From Thermococcus celer Vu 13 = JCM 8558 (GTDB lineage: Archaea > Methanobacteriota_B > Thermococci > Thermococcales > Thermococcaceae), in NCBI RefSeq assembly GCF_002214365.1, contig NZ_CP014854.1:1426001-1490000 (forward strand): DNA of 64,000 bases, in the 5' to 3' direction. Of the stretch, positions 52,130 through 60,379 are shown piece by piece. The notes below the pieces were generated by a model that was not told the DNA's origin, ran no database searches, and saw nothing but the letters and a program-made list of their open reading frames with translations. Positions within the stretch are counted from its first letter, which is position 1; every line of letters starts with the position of its first letter. The position numbers and the translations under genes are program-made.

Positions 52130-52174
52130 GGCACTTGCGTGAACGGAAGATCGGAGGCTTACATCGTGGGTTTT

Positions 52175-53257
52175 TTATTTGTTCCACCTGTTATCCTTGG
52201 GCTGGAGTTTCCATCCGATGACTCCGGCCAACAGCAGGATGCTGGAGTAGAAGACCCATTTGAGGCCCGTTTGTGGTTTGGAGTAGTTAACGGTTTCTTC
52301 CTGTCTCTTGACTCCGGTGGTGAAGTTGGCAAGAACGAGGCCGGTTAAGTAGGACTTATCCCCTTTAGCCACAACCTGATACTCATGGTACTCATCTATA
52401 AAACTCGCACTAAGGAACCCCAACGCCCAAAAATCAGGTGCGTCAAAACCCGTTGAAATGAGGAGACCGTTCGAAGCATCAAACCTGAACATCATGATTC
52501 CGTACCAACCCACAAGGAAGCGGGCTTTTTTCACGCCCTTCAAACGCTGGGTCCCATTGTAAGAGATCTTGGTTGTAGTTACGAGTTTGGTCGGGGGTTT
52601 GATGGTGATGTTCTTACCCTTGAAAACCCGCTCATTATCAATTTGAACATCGTCTATTCTGGACTTAAATGGGTAGACTGAGAAGAGCGAACCGTTCACG
52701 AGTGGTTTCTCTGGGTCATCCCAGAGCATCGTGTGACCGTAAACGACACCATCCTTGACGACCATGCTGTCGTTAACCCGAATCCTGTATTTCCCGGTTA
52801 TCCTAAGCTGCTTAAGGTGAAATACGTACCACTTCCAATCTTCAAAACCAACGAAATGATCCTTGGCCGTTTCATTGGAGATAACGTCTGACTCGTTCCA
52901 GAATACGAGGGGAGAGTAACCCGGCGGCAAAACCGTGGTGATGTTAACGTTCTTCAAGAGAAACTCTGCAGTAACGTTAACGAACTCCCCATCACCCGTG
53001 AGGTTGAACCTCACCACCACCGGCCCGTAACCCTCACCATAGTAAAGCATTCCAGAGTAATTGTAAGTGAAGTAACCTGTCTTTATCCATTCTGGTCTTT
53101 GCCCTTGTGAAACGCGGTACTCAACGTATGGAGCGTAATAATCAGCCCTGTAAGTGATTGTAGCGTTTTTAGCCCAGTAAGGAATGGCAAAAGCATACTG
53201 GGCAACGCTAAGTACCAAAAACGAAAGCACCAACACTAAGAGGATCCCTCTCCTCAT
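52175..53257 (-). CDS. Secreted protein with C-terminal membrane anchor, hypothetical
   Basis: A 360-residue exported protein: signal peptide MRRGILLVLVLSFLVLSVAQYAFA, a long beta-rich extracytoplasmic domain rich in aromatic residues and N-glycosylation sites, and a C-terminal helix (LKWVFYSSILLLAGVIGWKL) followed by a basic tail. Codon use is less GC-biased than the neighbours. A TATA (ATTTAAATTTATTGG on the minus strand, 53324-53339) lies upstream. No family recognised. Confidence 0.65.
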   Translation of the reverse strand: MRRGILLVLVLSFLVLSVAQYAFAIPYWAKNATITYRADYYAPYVEYRVSQGQRPEWIKTGYFTYNYSGMLYYGEGYGPVVVRFNLTGDGEFVNVTAEFLLKNVNITTVLPPGYSPLVFWNESDVISNETAKDHFVGFEDWKWYVFHLKQLRITGKYRIRVNDSMVVKDGVVYGHTMLWDDPEKPLVNGSLFSVYPFKSRIDDVQIDNERVFKGKNITIKPPTKLVTTTKISYNGTQRLKGVKKARFLVGWYGIMMFRFDASNGLLISTGFDAPDFWALGFLSASFIDEYHEYQVVAKGDKSYLTGLVLANFTTGVKRQEETVNYSKPQTGLKWVFYSSILLLAGVIGWKLQPKDNRWNK

Positions 53258-53434
53258 TTAGAATCACCTCTGACTATCGTCCCGGAGGGCAACAGTACAT
53301 TCATCAGTCGGACTGTAATATACTCCAATAAATTTAAATTTTGCCCCGTCTTGCCGTGAATTTCAAAGTTGCATCAGCGGGTCATTACGTTAACGATCTG
53401 GGGGAGCAAATGAGTTCGAGGAGCTCGACCCAAA

Positions 53435-54184
53435 TCAAAAGTCACCCAGTAGAATCAAACCGTGCCTCCACCTCGTCCCGGCCCTGAAGCGGACGTCCTT
53501 AACGGAGTAGCCCAGTTCCCCGGCCCTTTTCATTATCTTCTCTATAAGCGGCCCTTTGTCCGGCAGGAACAGCGCAACCTTTCCTCCCGGTTTCAGGTAT
53601 CCTCTGGCCTCTTCGATTAACCTTAGGGAGAAGGCTTCACCGTGTTTCCCTCCCCCCACACCCTCACCCTCAGTTAAAACTCCGTTAGTCAGCCTATCGT
53701 AGTAGGGCGGGGCCGAAAAGATGGCGTCAAACTTCTCCCCCGCGGGGATCACCCCCCGTATTATCCCGCCGTGGCTCTTGATGAGCCTTGCCTTGGCGTT
53801 GTTCCTCGCGAGATTCGCTCCCGCGTACCTGAAGAACTCGTCATCGAGCTCCGTCGCGGTGACATCGCAGTTGAACAGTTTCTCGGCCATCAGCGCCATC
53901 ATGGCGGTGTGTCCCGTCCCTATCTCAAGAACCCTCTCCCCTCCACGGAGGAAGGTCTTCAGGAAGAGGTAGCGCGAGACGGGCGTGGTAACGAGTCCCC
54001 GCGGGTGGTACTCCACCTCGAGTCCGAATAGCGCCTTCGCTACAGCCCTGTTGTAGAGTATCCTCGCCCTCCTGTTCGAGAGGTCAAGCCTCCCGCGCCC
54101 GTCGATGTACTCCCCCAGCTCCGGGAAGAGCTCAACCGCTTCCCTGATCGGCAGTCCAAGTTTCCCATCCTTCCACGCGGGCAT
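53435..54184 (-). CDS. RlmF/METTL16-like m6A methyltransferase
   Basis: A 249-residue SAM-dependent methyltransferase of the RlmF/METTL16 group (DUF890). The SAM loop is RVLEIGTGHTAMMALMAEKLFNCDVTATELDDE, and the N6-adenine catalytic tetrapeptide appears as SAPPYYDRLTNGVLTEGEGVGGGKHGE. The N-terminus (NRRARILYNRAVAKALFGLEVEYHPRG) is the usual substrate-binding arm. The target is probably an adenosine in rRNA or a small RNA. Confidence 0.8.
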   Translation of the reverse strand: MPAWKDGKLGLPIREAVELFPELGEYIDGRGRLDLSNRRARILYNRAVAKALFGLEVEYHPRGLVTTPVSRYLFLKTFLRGGERVLEIGTGHTAMMALMAEKLFNCDVTATELDDEFFRYAGANLARNNAKARLIKSHGGIIRGVIPAGEKFDAIFSAPPYYDRLTNGVLTEGEGVGGGKHGEAFSLRLIEEARGYLKPGGKVALFLPDKGPLIEKIMKRAGELGYSVKDVRFRAGTRWRHGLILLGDF

Positions 54185-54220
54185 GGGAAAAGGTAAGGAA
54201 CGAAGAGAAAAGGTTTTCGC

Positions 54221-55480
54221 TCAGAGCAGGGCAAGGGCCGCCATGACCTTGGCGTCCTCCACCATGTTGTCTATCTTCGCGTACTCGTTGGGCTGGTGGG
54301 CGGTCTCGTCGAGCGTCGCCCAAACGACCGCCGGGATACCGAGCCTCCTGAAGTAGGCCGCGAAGGTTCCGCCGCCTATTCCCCCAACCCTGGCTTCCCT
54401 TCCGCGGAGCTTTTTCAGGGCCTCCCTGAGGAGTCTAACTATCTCGCTGTCCGGATCCGTCGGTTTGGGGGCGTCGAGGCGCTGGAGAACCTCGATCTCT
54501 ATCTCGGGCAGGGTTTCGCCGTCGAACTCCTTCCTGTACCTCTCCCTGACCTCCTCGGCGAGCTTTTCGGTGTCGCCAAGCACGTCATCCAGGTTATACC
54601 TCGGCAGAATCCTGCAGTCGAAGACCAACTCGTGCTCGCCGGGGGCTATGTTGGGGCTGTCGGCCGGGCCGCGAACCATCGTCGGTTCGAAGGTGCTCTC
54701 GGGTGGCTCGAAGAGCCCGTCCCTTGCGGAGTACTTCTCGTGGAGGAGCCTGTCGAGGTGGTAGGCGAAGTCGAGGGCGACGCGGTGGGCGTTCAGCCCC
54801 TTGTCGGGCATGCTGGCGTGAACCTGTTTGCCCCTGACCCTTACCCTGAACCAGAGGATGCTCTTCTCGGCGACCTCTATGAAAGTCCCGTCCTCATTAC
54901 CCCCATCAGGCACGAGAACGAGGTCGTCCTTCCTGAAGAGCTCCGGGTGGTTCTTCATGAGCCACTCGACTCCGTACTTGCTCCCGGTCTCCTCGTCGCT
55001 GACGAATGCCAGGATCACCGTCCTCTTCGGCCTTATCCCGAGGTTCATCATTGCCCTAACCGCGTAGAGGGAAGCGACCAGGCTCTGGCCGTTGTCCTCG
55101 CTCCCGCGCCCGTAGACCTTTCCGTCCTTGATGATGGGTTTGAATGGCTCGGTTACCGTCCACCTGCTCAGGTCCCCGGGCGGGACGACGTCCATGTGGG
55201 TGAGTATCCATATCCTCGGGGCTTTCTCGTCCCGGCCGTGGTAGTAGGCCAGGATGCTCGGCCTCACGCCGTTCTTGGCCCTCTCGTCGGGCGCGTTGTA
55301 GACCTCCACCTTATCGAACGGCCAGTCTTTGATTATCTCGAGCAGCCTCTGGGCCTTGTCGTACTCCCCCTCGTAGCCGTAGTCGGGGCTTATGGCGGGT
55401 ATTTTTATGAGCTCCACGAGAGTCTCAACCATCTCATCCTCAAGCGCCTCAATCTCTTTGGAAACAACCTCAATATCCAT
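54221..55480 (-). CDS. M20-family metallopeptidase
   Basis: A 419-residue M20 hydrolase: THMDVVPPGDLSRW (first metal ligand), YGRGSEDNGQSLVASL, VSDEETGSKYGVEWL (catalytic Glu), PDGGNEDG and the late DETAHQPNEYAK. The insert between HASMP and the C-terminal metal ligand is the usual dimerisation domain. Such enzymes act as carboxypeptidases, dipeptidases or deacylases (ArgE/DapE-like); I cannot fix which. ATG 55480 or 55486 are the likely starts, after AAGGTGGTG. It precedes the OPT transporter in the same direction, fitting a peptide-use role. Confidence 0.85.
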   Translation of the reverse strand: MDIEVVSKEIEALEDEMVETLVELIKIPAISPDYGYEGEYDKAQRLLEIIKDWPFDKVEVYNAPDERAKNGVRPSILAYYHGRDEKAPRIWILTHMDVVPPGDLSRWTVTEPFKPIIKDGKVYGRGSEDNGQSLVASLYAVRAMMNLGIRPKRTVILAFVSDEETGSKYGVEWLMKNHPELFRKDDLVLVPDGGNEDGTFIEVAEKSILWFRVRVRGKQVHASMPDKGLNAHRVALDFAYHLDRLLHEKYSARDGLFEPPESTFEPTMVRGPADSPNIAPGEHELVFDCRILPRYNLDDVLGDTEKLAEEVRERYRKEFDGETLPEIEIEVLQRLDAPKPTDPDSEIVRLLREALKKLRGREARVGGIGGGTFAAYFRRLGIPAVVWATLDETAHQPNEYAKIDNMVEDAKVMAALALL

Positions 55481-55559
55481 CTCCATCACCACCTTAAAAT
55501 GATCCCCATAATTTAAGCTATTTTTGGTTCTAACAGTATAAAAAATAAAAAGGAAAGGG

Positions 55560-57446
55560 TTACTCGATTTCCTTCACTCCCGTCAGGTAAAGCCATACCA
55601 GGATCCCCGCTAGGAGGATCACACCAAGGATGTTGCTTGAAAATCCTATGCTTGGAGCTTTGTTCGCAACTATTAAGCCGGCGAACACTATACCCATCAA
55701 AGCCTCCCCTGCTATCAGACCCGCTGCTCCAAGAACACCAGCATCTGTGGGCTTCTCCTCAACCTTGGTACCCCTTGACCTCCCTACGAGCCATCTGAAG
55801 ATGCCTCCTATGAATATCGGGACGCCCAGGCTCAATGGAAGGTATATTCCGACGGCAACGGGCATCACGGGTGTTCTGAACTTTGAGCCCCTCATGGCGA
55901 GTATCTCATCGAGCACTATCAGGGCTATGGCAATTCCTGCGCCTATGTAAACCATGGTCCATTCGAGGGTTCCTGTGAAAACACCCTCCGTGACCTTGGC
56001 CATTAAAAATGCCTGAGGAGCGGCTAATGCGTTCTCTTTAGCCGTTGGAGTTCCAGCAATACCATAGGCTTTGATCAAAAGATTGAGAACAGGTGCCATG
56101 ACGAGTGCAGCGAAGAAGGTGCCTATAATTTCAAAGACCTGCTGCCTCTTTGGAGTTGCACCCACCAGATAACCCGTGGCTAAATCCTGCATCGTGTCTC
56201 CGGCTATGGCTGCACCCGTACATATAACCGCTGCAACCAAAATTGTGGCGACCATTCCCTCCGTACCGCTTAATCCAAGTCCCTTAAGCACCAAAGCCGT
56301 GAAGAGGAGACTCATTATGGTGATACCCGAGACAGGGTTGTTGGATGAACCCACAACACCCGCGAGGTATCCCGCTATCGCACTTCCAAAGAACCCCACT
56401 ATGAGCATTATTATTGACATTAATGCCGCAATTCCTATGGAACCGATCACGTGGGCGTAGAGGAGGAACAGGGGCACTATAAATGCAACTATTAACATGA
56501 TGACGCTGTTCATTGGCATATCCTCTTCAGTCCTTAAGAGGGTCCCACCGCTCTGTCTGTGTTTTGTGGCTTCCAGACCTGCCTTTATACCCCTCGAAAT
56601 AGGGCTCCTAAGTTTTATTAAGCTCCATAGACCGCCCACTACCATAGCTCCAACGCCCATGTACCTGATTTTTGTACTCCATGTTACCCATGCCAGATCC
56701 AGAAGACTCAATCCGTGCGGGTTTCCGGTCTTTGCGACATAGATCGGAATTGCTATAAACCAGGCTATTGCACCGCCGAGAAAGACTAGGAATGCTATGT
56801 TAAGCCCGACTATGTAACCAACGCTTACAAGGGCAGCTGAAAGATCGCTTCCAATATAGAATATCCTGGAACCGACCATCTTTGCAGTTTCAACTGTTCC
56901 CGCCCAGAGACCGGAGCTTTCAAGGAATTTGTAGAGACCTCCAAAGATACCACCGTAGAATATCGGCTTTGCATGTGAACCTCCCTTATCTCCGGCAATG
57001 AGAACCTCAGCACATGCAGTACCCTCCGGGTAGGGAAGCTTCTCTTCGGCTATGAATGCCCTCCTCAGCACTATTGTAAAGAGAACTCCAAGCGAACCGC
57101 CCAATGCTGCTATTATGGTGATTAACCAATAGGGGAACTCGGTGTATTCACCAAGCACAATCAGTGCCGGGAAGGTGAATATAACTCCCGCTGCAAGGGC
57201 TTCTCCTGCTGAAGCTGCCGTTTGCACCATGTTGTTCTCAAGTATATTCCTGTCCCTGAACGCCGTTAGGATTGCCATGGATATAACCGCTGCAGGAATG
57301 CTTGCACTTACAGTCATCCCGGCATACATTCCGAGATAGGCATTTGCGGCACCCATCACTATCGCCAGCACTACACCCAAAATAAAAGCCTTTACAGTAT
57401 ATTCGGGTAGCGACTTTTCAGGTGGGATATAAGGTTTAAACTCCAT
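55560..57446 (-). CDS. OPT-family oligopeptide transporter
   Basis: A 628-residue membrane protein with about 15 helices. The N-terminus EYTVKAFILGVVLAIVMGAANAYLGMYAGMTVSASIPAAVISM, LPYPEGTACAEVLIAGDKG and GSSNNPVSGITIMSLLFTALVLKGLGL are hallmarks of the OPT family. Members import oligopeptides (or metal chelates) driven by ions. The gene lies upstream of an M20 peptidase, so peptide import and hydrolysis seem linked. Its codon use is more AT-rich than the surroundings. Repeated operator-like units lie upstream (57481-57603). Confidence 0.92.
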   Translation of the reverse strand: MEFKPYIPPEKSLPEYTVKAFILGVVLAIVMGAANAYLGMYAGMTVSASIPAAVISMAILTAFRDRNILENNMVQTAASAGEALAAGVIFTFPALIVLGEYTEFPYWLITIIAALGGSLGVLFTIVLRRAFIAEEKLPYPEGTACAEVLIAGDKGGSHAKPIFYGGIFGGLYKFLESSGLWAGTVETAKMVGSRIFYIGSDLSAALVSVGYIVGLNIAFLVFLGGAIAWFIAIPIYVAKTGNPHGLSLLDLAWVTWSTKIRYMGVGAMVVGGLWSLIKLRSPISRGIKAGLEATKHRQSGGTLLRTEEDMPMNSVIMLIVAFIVPLFLLYAHVIGSIGIAALMSIIMLIVGFFGSAIAGYLAGVVGSSNNPVSGITIMSLLFTALVLKGLGLSGTEGMVATILVAAVICTGAAIAGDTMQDLATGYLVGATPKRQQVFEIIGTFFAALVMAPVLNLLIKAYGIAGTPTAKENALAAPQAFLMAKVTEGVFTGTLEWTMVYIGAGIAIALIVLDEILAMRGSKFRTPVMPVAVGIYLPLSLGVPIFIGGIFRWLVGRSRGTKVEEKPTDAGVLGAAGLIAGEALMGIVFAGLIVANKAPSIGFSSNILGVILLAGILVWLYLTGVKEIE

Positions 57447-57480
57447 CTAATTTCACCTCAAGATGTTATAAATCTTTCAC

Positions 57481-57603
57481 AAATATAAAAGATTTTTGGT
57501 TGTTCATCAGGGTATCCATTAAGCATAAAAATATAAAAGATTTTTAGTTGTTCATCATAGTATTATACTGAATAATAATGTGACATTAAGCATAAAAATA
57601 TAA
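57481..57603. repeat. Repeated elements upstream of the OPT transporter gene
   Basis: A 35-nt unit at 57481-57515 recurs at 57529-57563 with three mismatches (both contain AAATATAAAAGATTTTT and GTTGTTCATCA). A second unit, CATTAAGCATAAAAATATAA, occurs at 57517-57536 and 57584-57603. Each 35-nt copy holds a minus-strand TATA-like TTTTATAT and the element TGTTCATCA (57501-57509, 57549-57557). The copy nearer the gene sits where the functional TATA is expected. Confidence 0.75.
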
Positions 57604-57689
57604 CGAAAAATTACAACAATGAACCAAATCGCGTATGCCAACCCAGACAAAAGCATGAATTATAGTTCATAAATTTTATAGAATATAAG

Positions 57690-58012
57690 TGTACATGGAT
57701 TGCAACACCGGTTCAATATCAATCTCTTCCATTCCGATTATTGCTTTTCCTTTGTCCTCAAGTATTGTAAAGAGTTGTGGCTAATGGTCTTTTTCTCCCT
57801 CCATTGAGAATTGTACCCCGTTGTATGTAATACCATGCGCTTCTAAACCCGTTCCAGTAAACTAATGGAATTGGATTGGCACCATGAGCCTCTCCAGCAA
57901 GCACAGGTGTAAATTGCGCGGTAGGAAGAAGAAAGTTAACATAGCTTTAATCACTTCCCAATTTCTCTTTATTACGTATCGGCCTGCTCTAGACCTGCCG
58001 GCAAGATGTCCT
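57690..58012 (-). pseudogene. Decayed coding remnant upstream of the OPT gene
   Basis: On the minus strand one frame reads coherently but is broken by stops: residues like GTGLEAHGITYNGVQFSMEGEKDH, a TAG, then PQLFTILEDKGKAIIGMEEIDIEPVLQSMYTYIL to a TAA near 57675. An upstream piece (about 57862-58053) ends MVPIQFH and stop in the same frame. It looks like an eroded gene. I cannot name the parent family, and chance cannot be excluded. Confidence 0.35.
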
Positions 58013-58600
58013 TTACTCCAGCAAGACAAGCCACAAATCTCCCTTTTCAGCATGCATGAAGATGAAAGTCAACGTATTTCCGTTTGGAAGGTTTAGGGGC
58101 TTTGAATCTATAACGACACAGAACGAGTCCAGCTGGAATGGGATATACCAGTATGTAAACGAACCAACAATTACGTTCTCCTTATATATTCTGAAGTCGA
58201 TTTTCTGCCCTCCACTTGTTGTGGAGTTCTTTGATTGCTCCCAGAGAATTTTATACCCTTTTAACTGTGCCTCTCCGTTAAGGCTAACGTTCCAAATACC
58301 CAAAACAGCATATCCATACATCCTGCCGCTCAGTTTAATTGTCGTTTCGTTTAAGACGGTCATGTTTAGATATTCTCGCTTGCTCCAAGGGGCCAAGGGT
58401 TTCTTTAGAGTTGTGTTGCATTTTTCGATGTTTCTCCTGGCCTCACTGAGGAACGTCATAATCTCTTGAGTCAAACCCTTGGAAGATTGAATGGAAGTTT
58501 TATTTAAAGAAGGTTGGCCTGATTTATTTGGTGCTCCACTCAGGCACAATGCAGAAAAAACCAACAAGGACACTAAAAAAATTGAGAAAACTTGCCTCAT
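58013..58600 (-). CDS. Putative lipoprotein, hypothetical
   Basis: A 195-residue exported protein: signal peptide MRQVFSIFLVSLLVFSALC with a lipobox-like SALC, a Ser/Thr/Lys linker, a helical segment (GLTQEIMTFLSEARRNIEKCNTTL) and a beta-rich rest (LSGRMYGYAVLGIWNVSLNGEAQLKGYKILWEQSKN). ATG 58600 is preceded by GGTGATAAA (minus strand). Composition is AT-rich compared with the rest of the window, suggesting acquisition. It follows the next gene by 4 nt on the same strand. No family recognised. Confidence 0.6.
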   Translation of the reverse strand: MRQVFSIFLVSLLVFSALCLSGAPNKSGQPSLNKTSIQSSKGLTQEIMTFLSEARRNIEKCNTTLKKPLAPWSKREYLNMTVLNETTIKLSGRMYGYAVLGIWNVSLNGEAQLKGYKILWEQSKNSTTSGGQKIDFRIYKENVIVGSFTYWYIPFQLDSFCVVIDSKPLNLPNGNTLTFIFMHAEKGDLWLVLLE

Positions 58601-58604
58601 TTTA

Positions 58605-59321
58605 TCACCATACCCGATAATTGCTTGGATAGTGCTCTCCGCCGACTTTATATCCAATATACAGGTTCCCAGGGCTCAGCAACTTAATCTGAATGTCTTC
58701 GGGGGTAGTTTCATATCCATCACCTTTAGCCTCGTATACATCCCCATGAGGCCAGCGAGTAGATGCCCACGGTTCTATTAACCAGTTTGCGTTTACTATC
58801 CTAAATGCATTACTCCCTCCTAACTCGCTGAGCTTAGAAGGATTTACCGTATATGCCTCCAGAATTCCCCCGATTGGAGTTGACACATTACCAGAATCAT
58901 CCAACACGTGGATGTTATATAACATGTTTGTGCTGAAGTCAACGAAATAAAGATGCACTTTGTTAGTTGAAGCTTGCGGTATAAGTCTGACACCAAGCTC
59001 ATAAACAGTATTTGGCTTTGGTCTAAAAATTTGTCCATTTAATTTGAAGGGTGGACAAGCCAAATCGCATTCAAGCTGAGGATTCGTAGAGCCTGCTGAA
59101 ATGTGCCAACCCCAATCGGGATGGAACCCCAGTGAGGTTTGATAGAAGTACCCCCCGCTTGTTGATAGGGAAGTCCAAATCACCACCAGACAGTCTAAAT
59201 TCTCTGGCAGTATTGGCGGGGTCTTTACTTGTATGAATCCTCCATAAATCTTGTCCGAGGGATTTGGACTTCGTACTCCATATTGCCAAGGACGGCCAGT
59301 ACAGGACATGGATATCACCAT
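58605..59321 (-). CDS. Hypothetical protein in the AT-rich islet
   Basis: A 238-residue frame starting at ATG 59321 (MVISMSCTGRPWQYGVRSPNPSDKIYGGFIQVKTPPILPE...). It lacks a signal peptide although its partner is exported and its content (many aromatic residues, glycine-rich strands such as GYFYQTSLGFHPDWGWHISAGSTNP) looks like a secreted beta-sandwich; the N-terminus may be missing. The upstream gene boundary is AT-rich without a clear Shine-Dalgarno. It forms a pair with the lipoprotein gene. No family recognised. Confidence 0.5.
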   Translation of the reverse strand: MVISMSCTGRPWQYGVRSPNPSDKIYGGFIQVKTPPILPENLDCLVVIWTSLSTSGGYFYQTSLGFHPDWGWHISAGSTNPQLECDLACPPFKLNGQIFRPKPNTVYELGVRLIPQASTNKVHLYFVDFSTNMLYNIHVLDDSGNVSTPIGGILEAYTVNPSKLSELGGSNAFRIVNANWLIEPWASTRWPHGDVYEAKGDGYETTPEDIQIKLLSPGNLYIGYKVGGEHYPSNYRVW

Positions 59322-59563
59322 TATTGGATAAAGTATTTTTTACTATAAAAACTTTTCTATATCAGTTCTCCTGACAGTATGCAGAGTTACATATTGTATA
59401 GATAGTTAGGTTTAAGTTTTTAACAATACTTCAAATAGATATAAAAATACTTTAAGCATTGATAAAGAGTGAAATCCGGACAGTCTCGGTTCGGGTAGCC
59501 AAATACATTATATACCCCCATGGAGATACCCCTACGTCTGCAAAAGAAAGCGGGGGTGAAGGA
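59322..59563 (+). promoter_or_regulatory. AT-rich spacer and promoter of the MBL hydrolase gene
   Basis: The first 140 nt are strongly AT-rich, with TATA-like runs on both strands and no gene. A TATA box ATTATATAC (59509-59517) lies about 50 nt before the start used for the hydrolase, with GGGGGTGA near 59552-59559. Confidence 0.45.
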
Positions 59564-60379
59564 GTGATCGAGATAACCTTCCTCGGCAGCGGGGGCGGCA
59601 GGTTCATCACGATAACGCAGTTCCGCTCCACGGGCGGCTTCCACATCAGGGCCAGCAGGAACATGCACGTCGATCCTGGACCCGGTGCGCTGGTTCGCGC
59701 CTGGCGGTACAAGCTCGACCCCCGGAAGCTGGACGCGATATTCGTCTCCCACAGGCACGTCGATCACTGCAACGACCTCGAGGTGATGGTGGAGGCCATG
59801 ACCGGCGGCGCGCTCAAAAAGCGGGGAACGCTGATAGCGTCGAAGAGCGTCGTCTACGGTGACGAAACCCACACTCCAGCCGTCAGCAAGTACCATATGG
59901 ACGTCCTCGAGAGCATCCACATCCCGGAACCGGGGAGCAAGATAGCCCTCGGCGATGAGGAGCTTGTAATAACCCCGAGTCTCCACTCGGATCCCTCAAC
60001 GATAGGCTTCCGCATGAGAACCCGCTACGGCGATGTGTCGTACATTCCCGACACGGCCTATTTCGATGAGCTCCTCGACTGGCACGACGGCTCAAGGCTC
60101 CTGATAGCGGCGGTTACGAGGCCGAGGGACATGGGCATTCCGTACCACCTGAGCACCGACGACATCGTCATAATGCTCAAGAAGATGAGGGAGAAGCCCG
60201 AGGCCCTCGTCATGAGTCACGTGGGGATGAAGATGCACTTCGCGAACCCCTACAAGGAGGCCAGATACGTGGAGAACGTCACGGGCGTCAAGACCTACGT
60301 CGCGAAGGAGGGCTTCAGGCTCATGATGGGAAAAGAGGAGATAGCCGTGAGAACGCTGAGGCCCGCGCGCTTCGTTTAG
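59564..60379 (+). CDS. Metallo-beta-lactamase-fold hydrolase
   Basis: A 271-residue MBL protein with FLGSGGGRFITITQFRSTGGFHI and the metal motif SHRHVDHCNDLE (HxHxDH form). Further ligands are HSDPSTIGFRM and the C-terminal SHVGMKMHFANP. The start is GTG 59564 (VIEITFLG) with GGGGGTGA upstream; the frame extends to 59459, but the TATA box at 59509-59517 rules out the longer form. It is related to phosphodiesterase/UPF0173-like MBL hydrolases. Substrate unknown. It overlaps the convergent mutase gene by 4 nt. Confidence 0.82.
   Translation: MIEITFLGSGGGRFITITQFRSTGGFHIRASRNMHVDPGPGALVRAWRYKLDPRKLDAIFVSHRHVDHCNDLEVMVEAMTGGALKKRGTLIASKSVVYGDETHTPAVSKYHMDVLESIHIPEPGSKIALGDEELVITPSLHSDPSTIGFRMRTRYGDVSYIPDTAYFDELLDWHDGSRLLIAAVTRPRDMGIPYHLSTDDIVIMLKKMREKPEALVMSHVGMKMHFANPYKEARYVENVTGVKTYVAKEGFRLMMGKEEIAVRTLRPARFV

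Noticed and set aside
57862-58053. 63-aa minus-strand frame as a real gene
   Set aside because: No start signal, overlaps the lipoprotein 3' end and reads as part of a decayed frame with stops.
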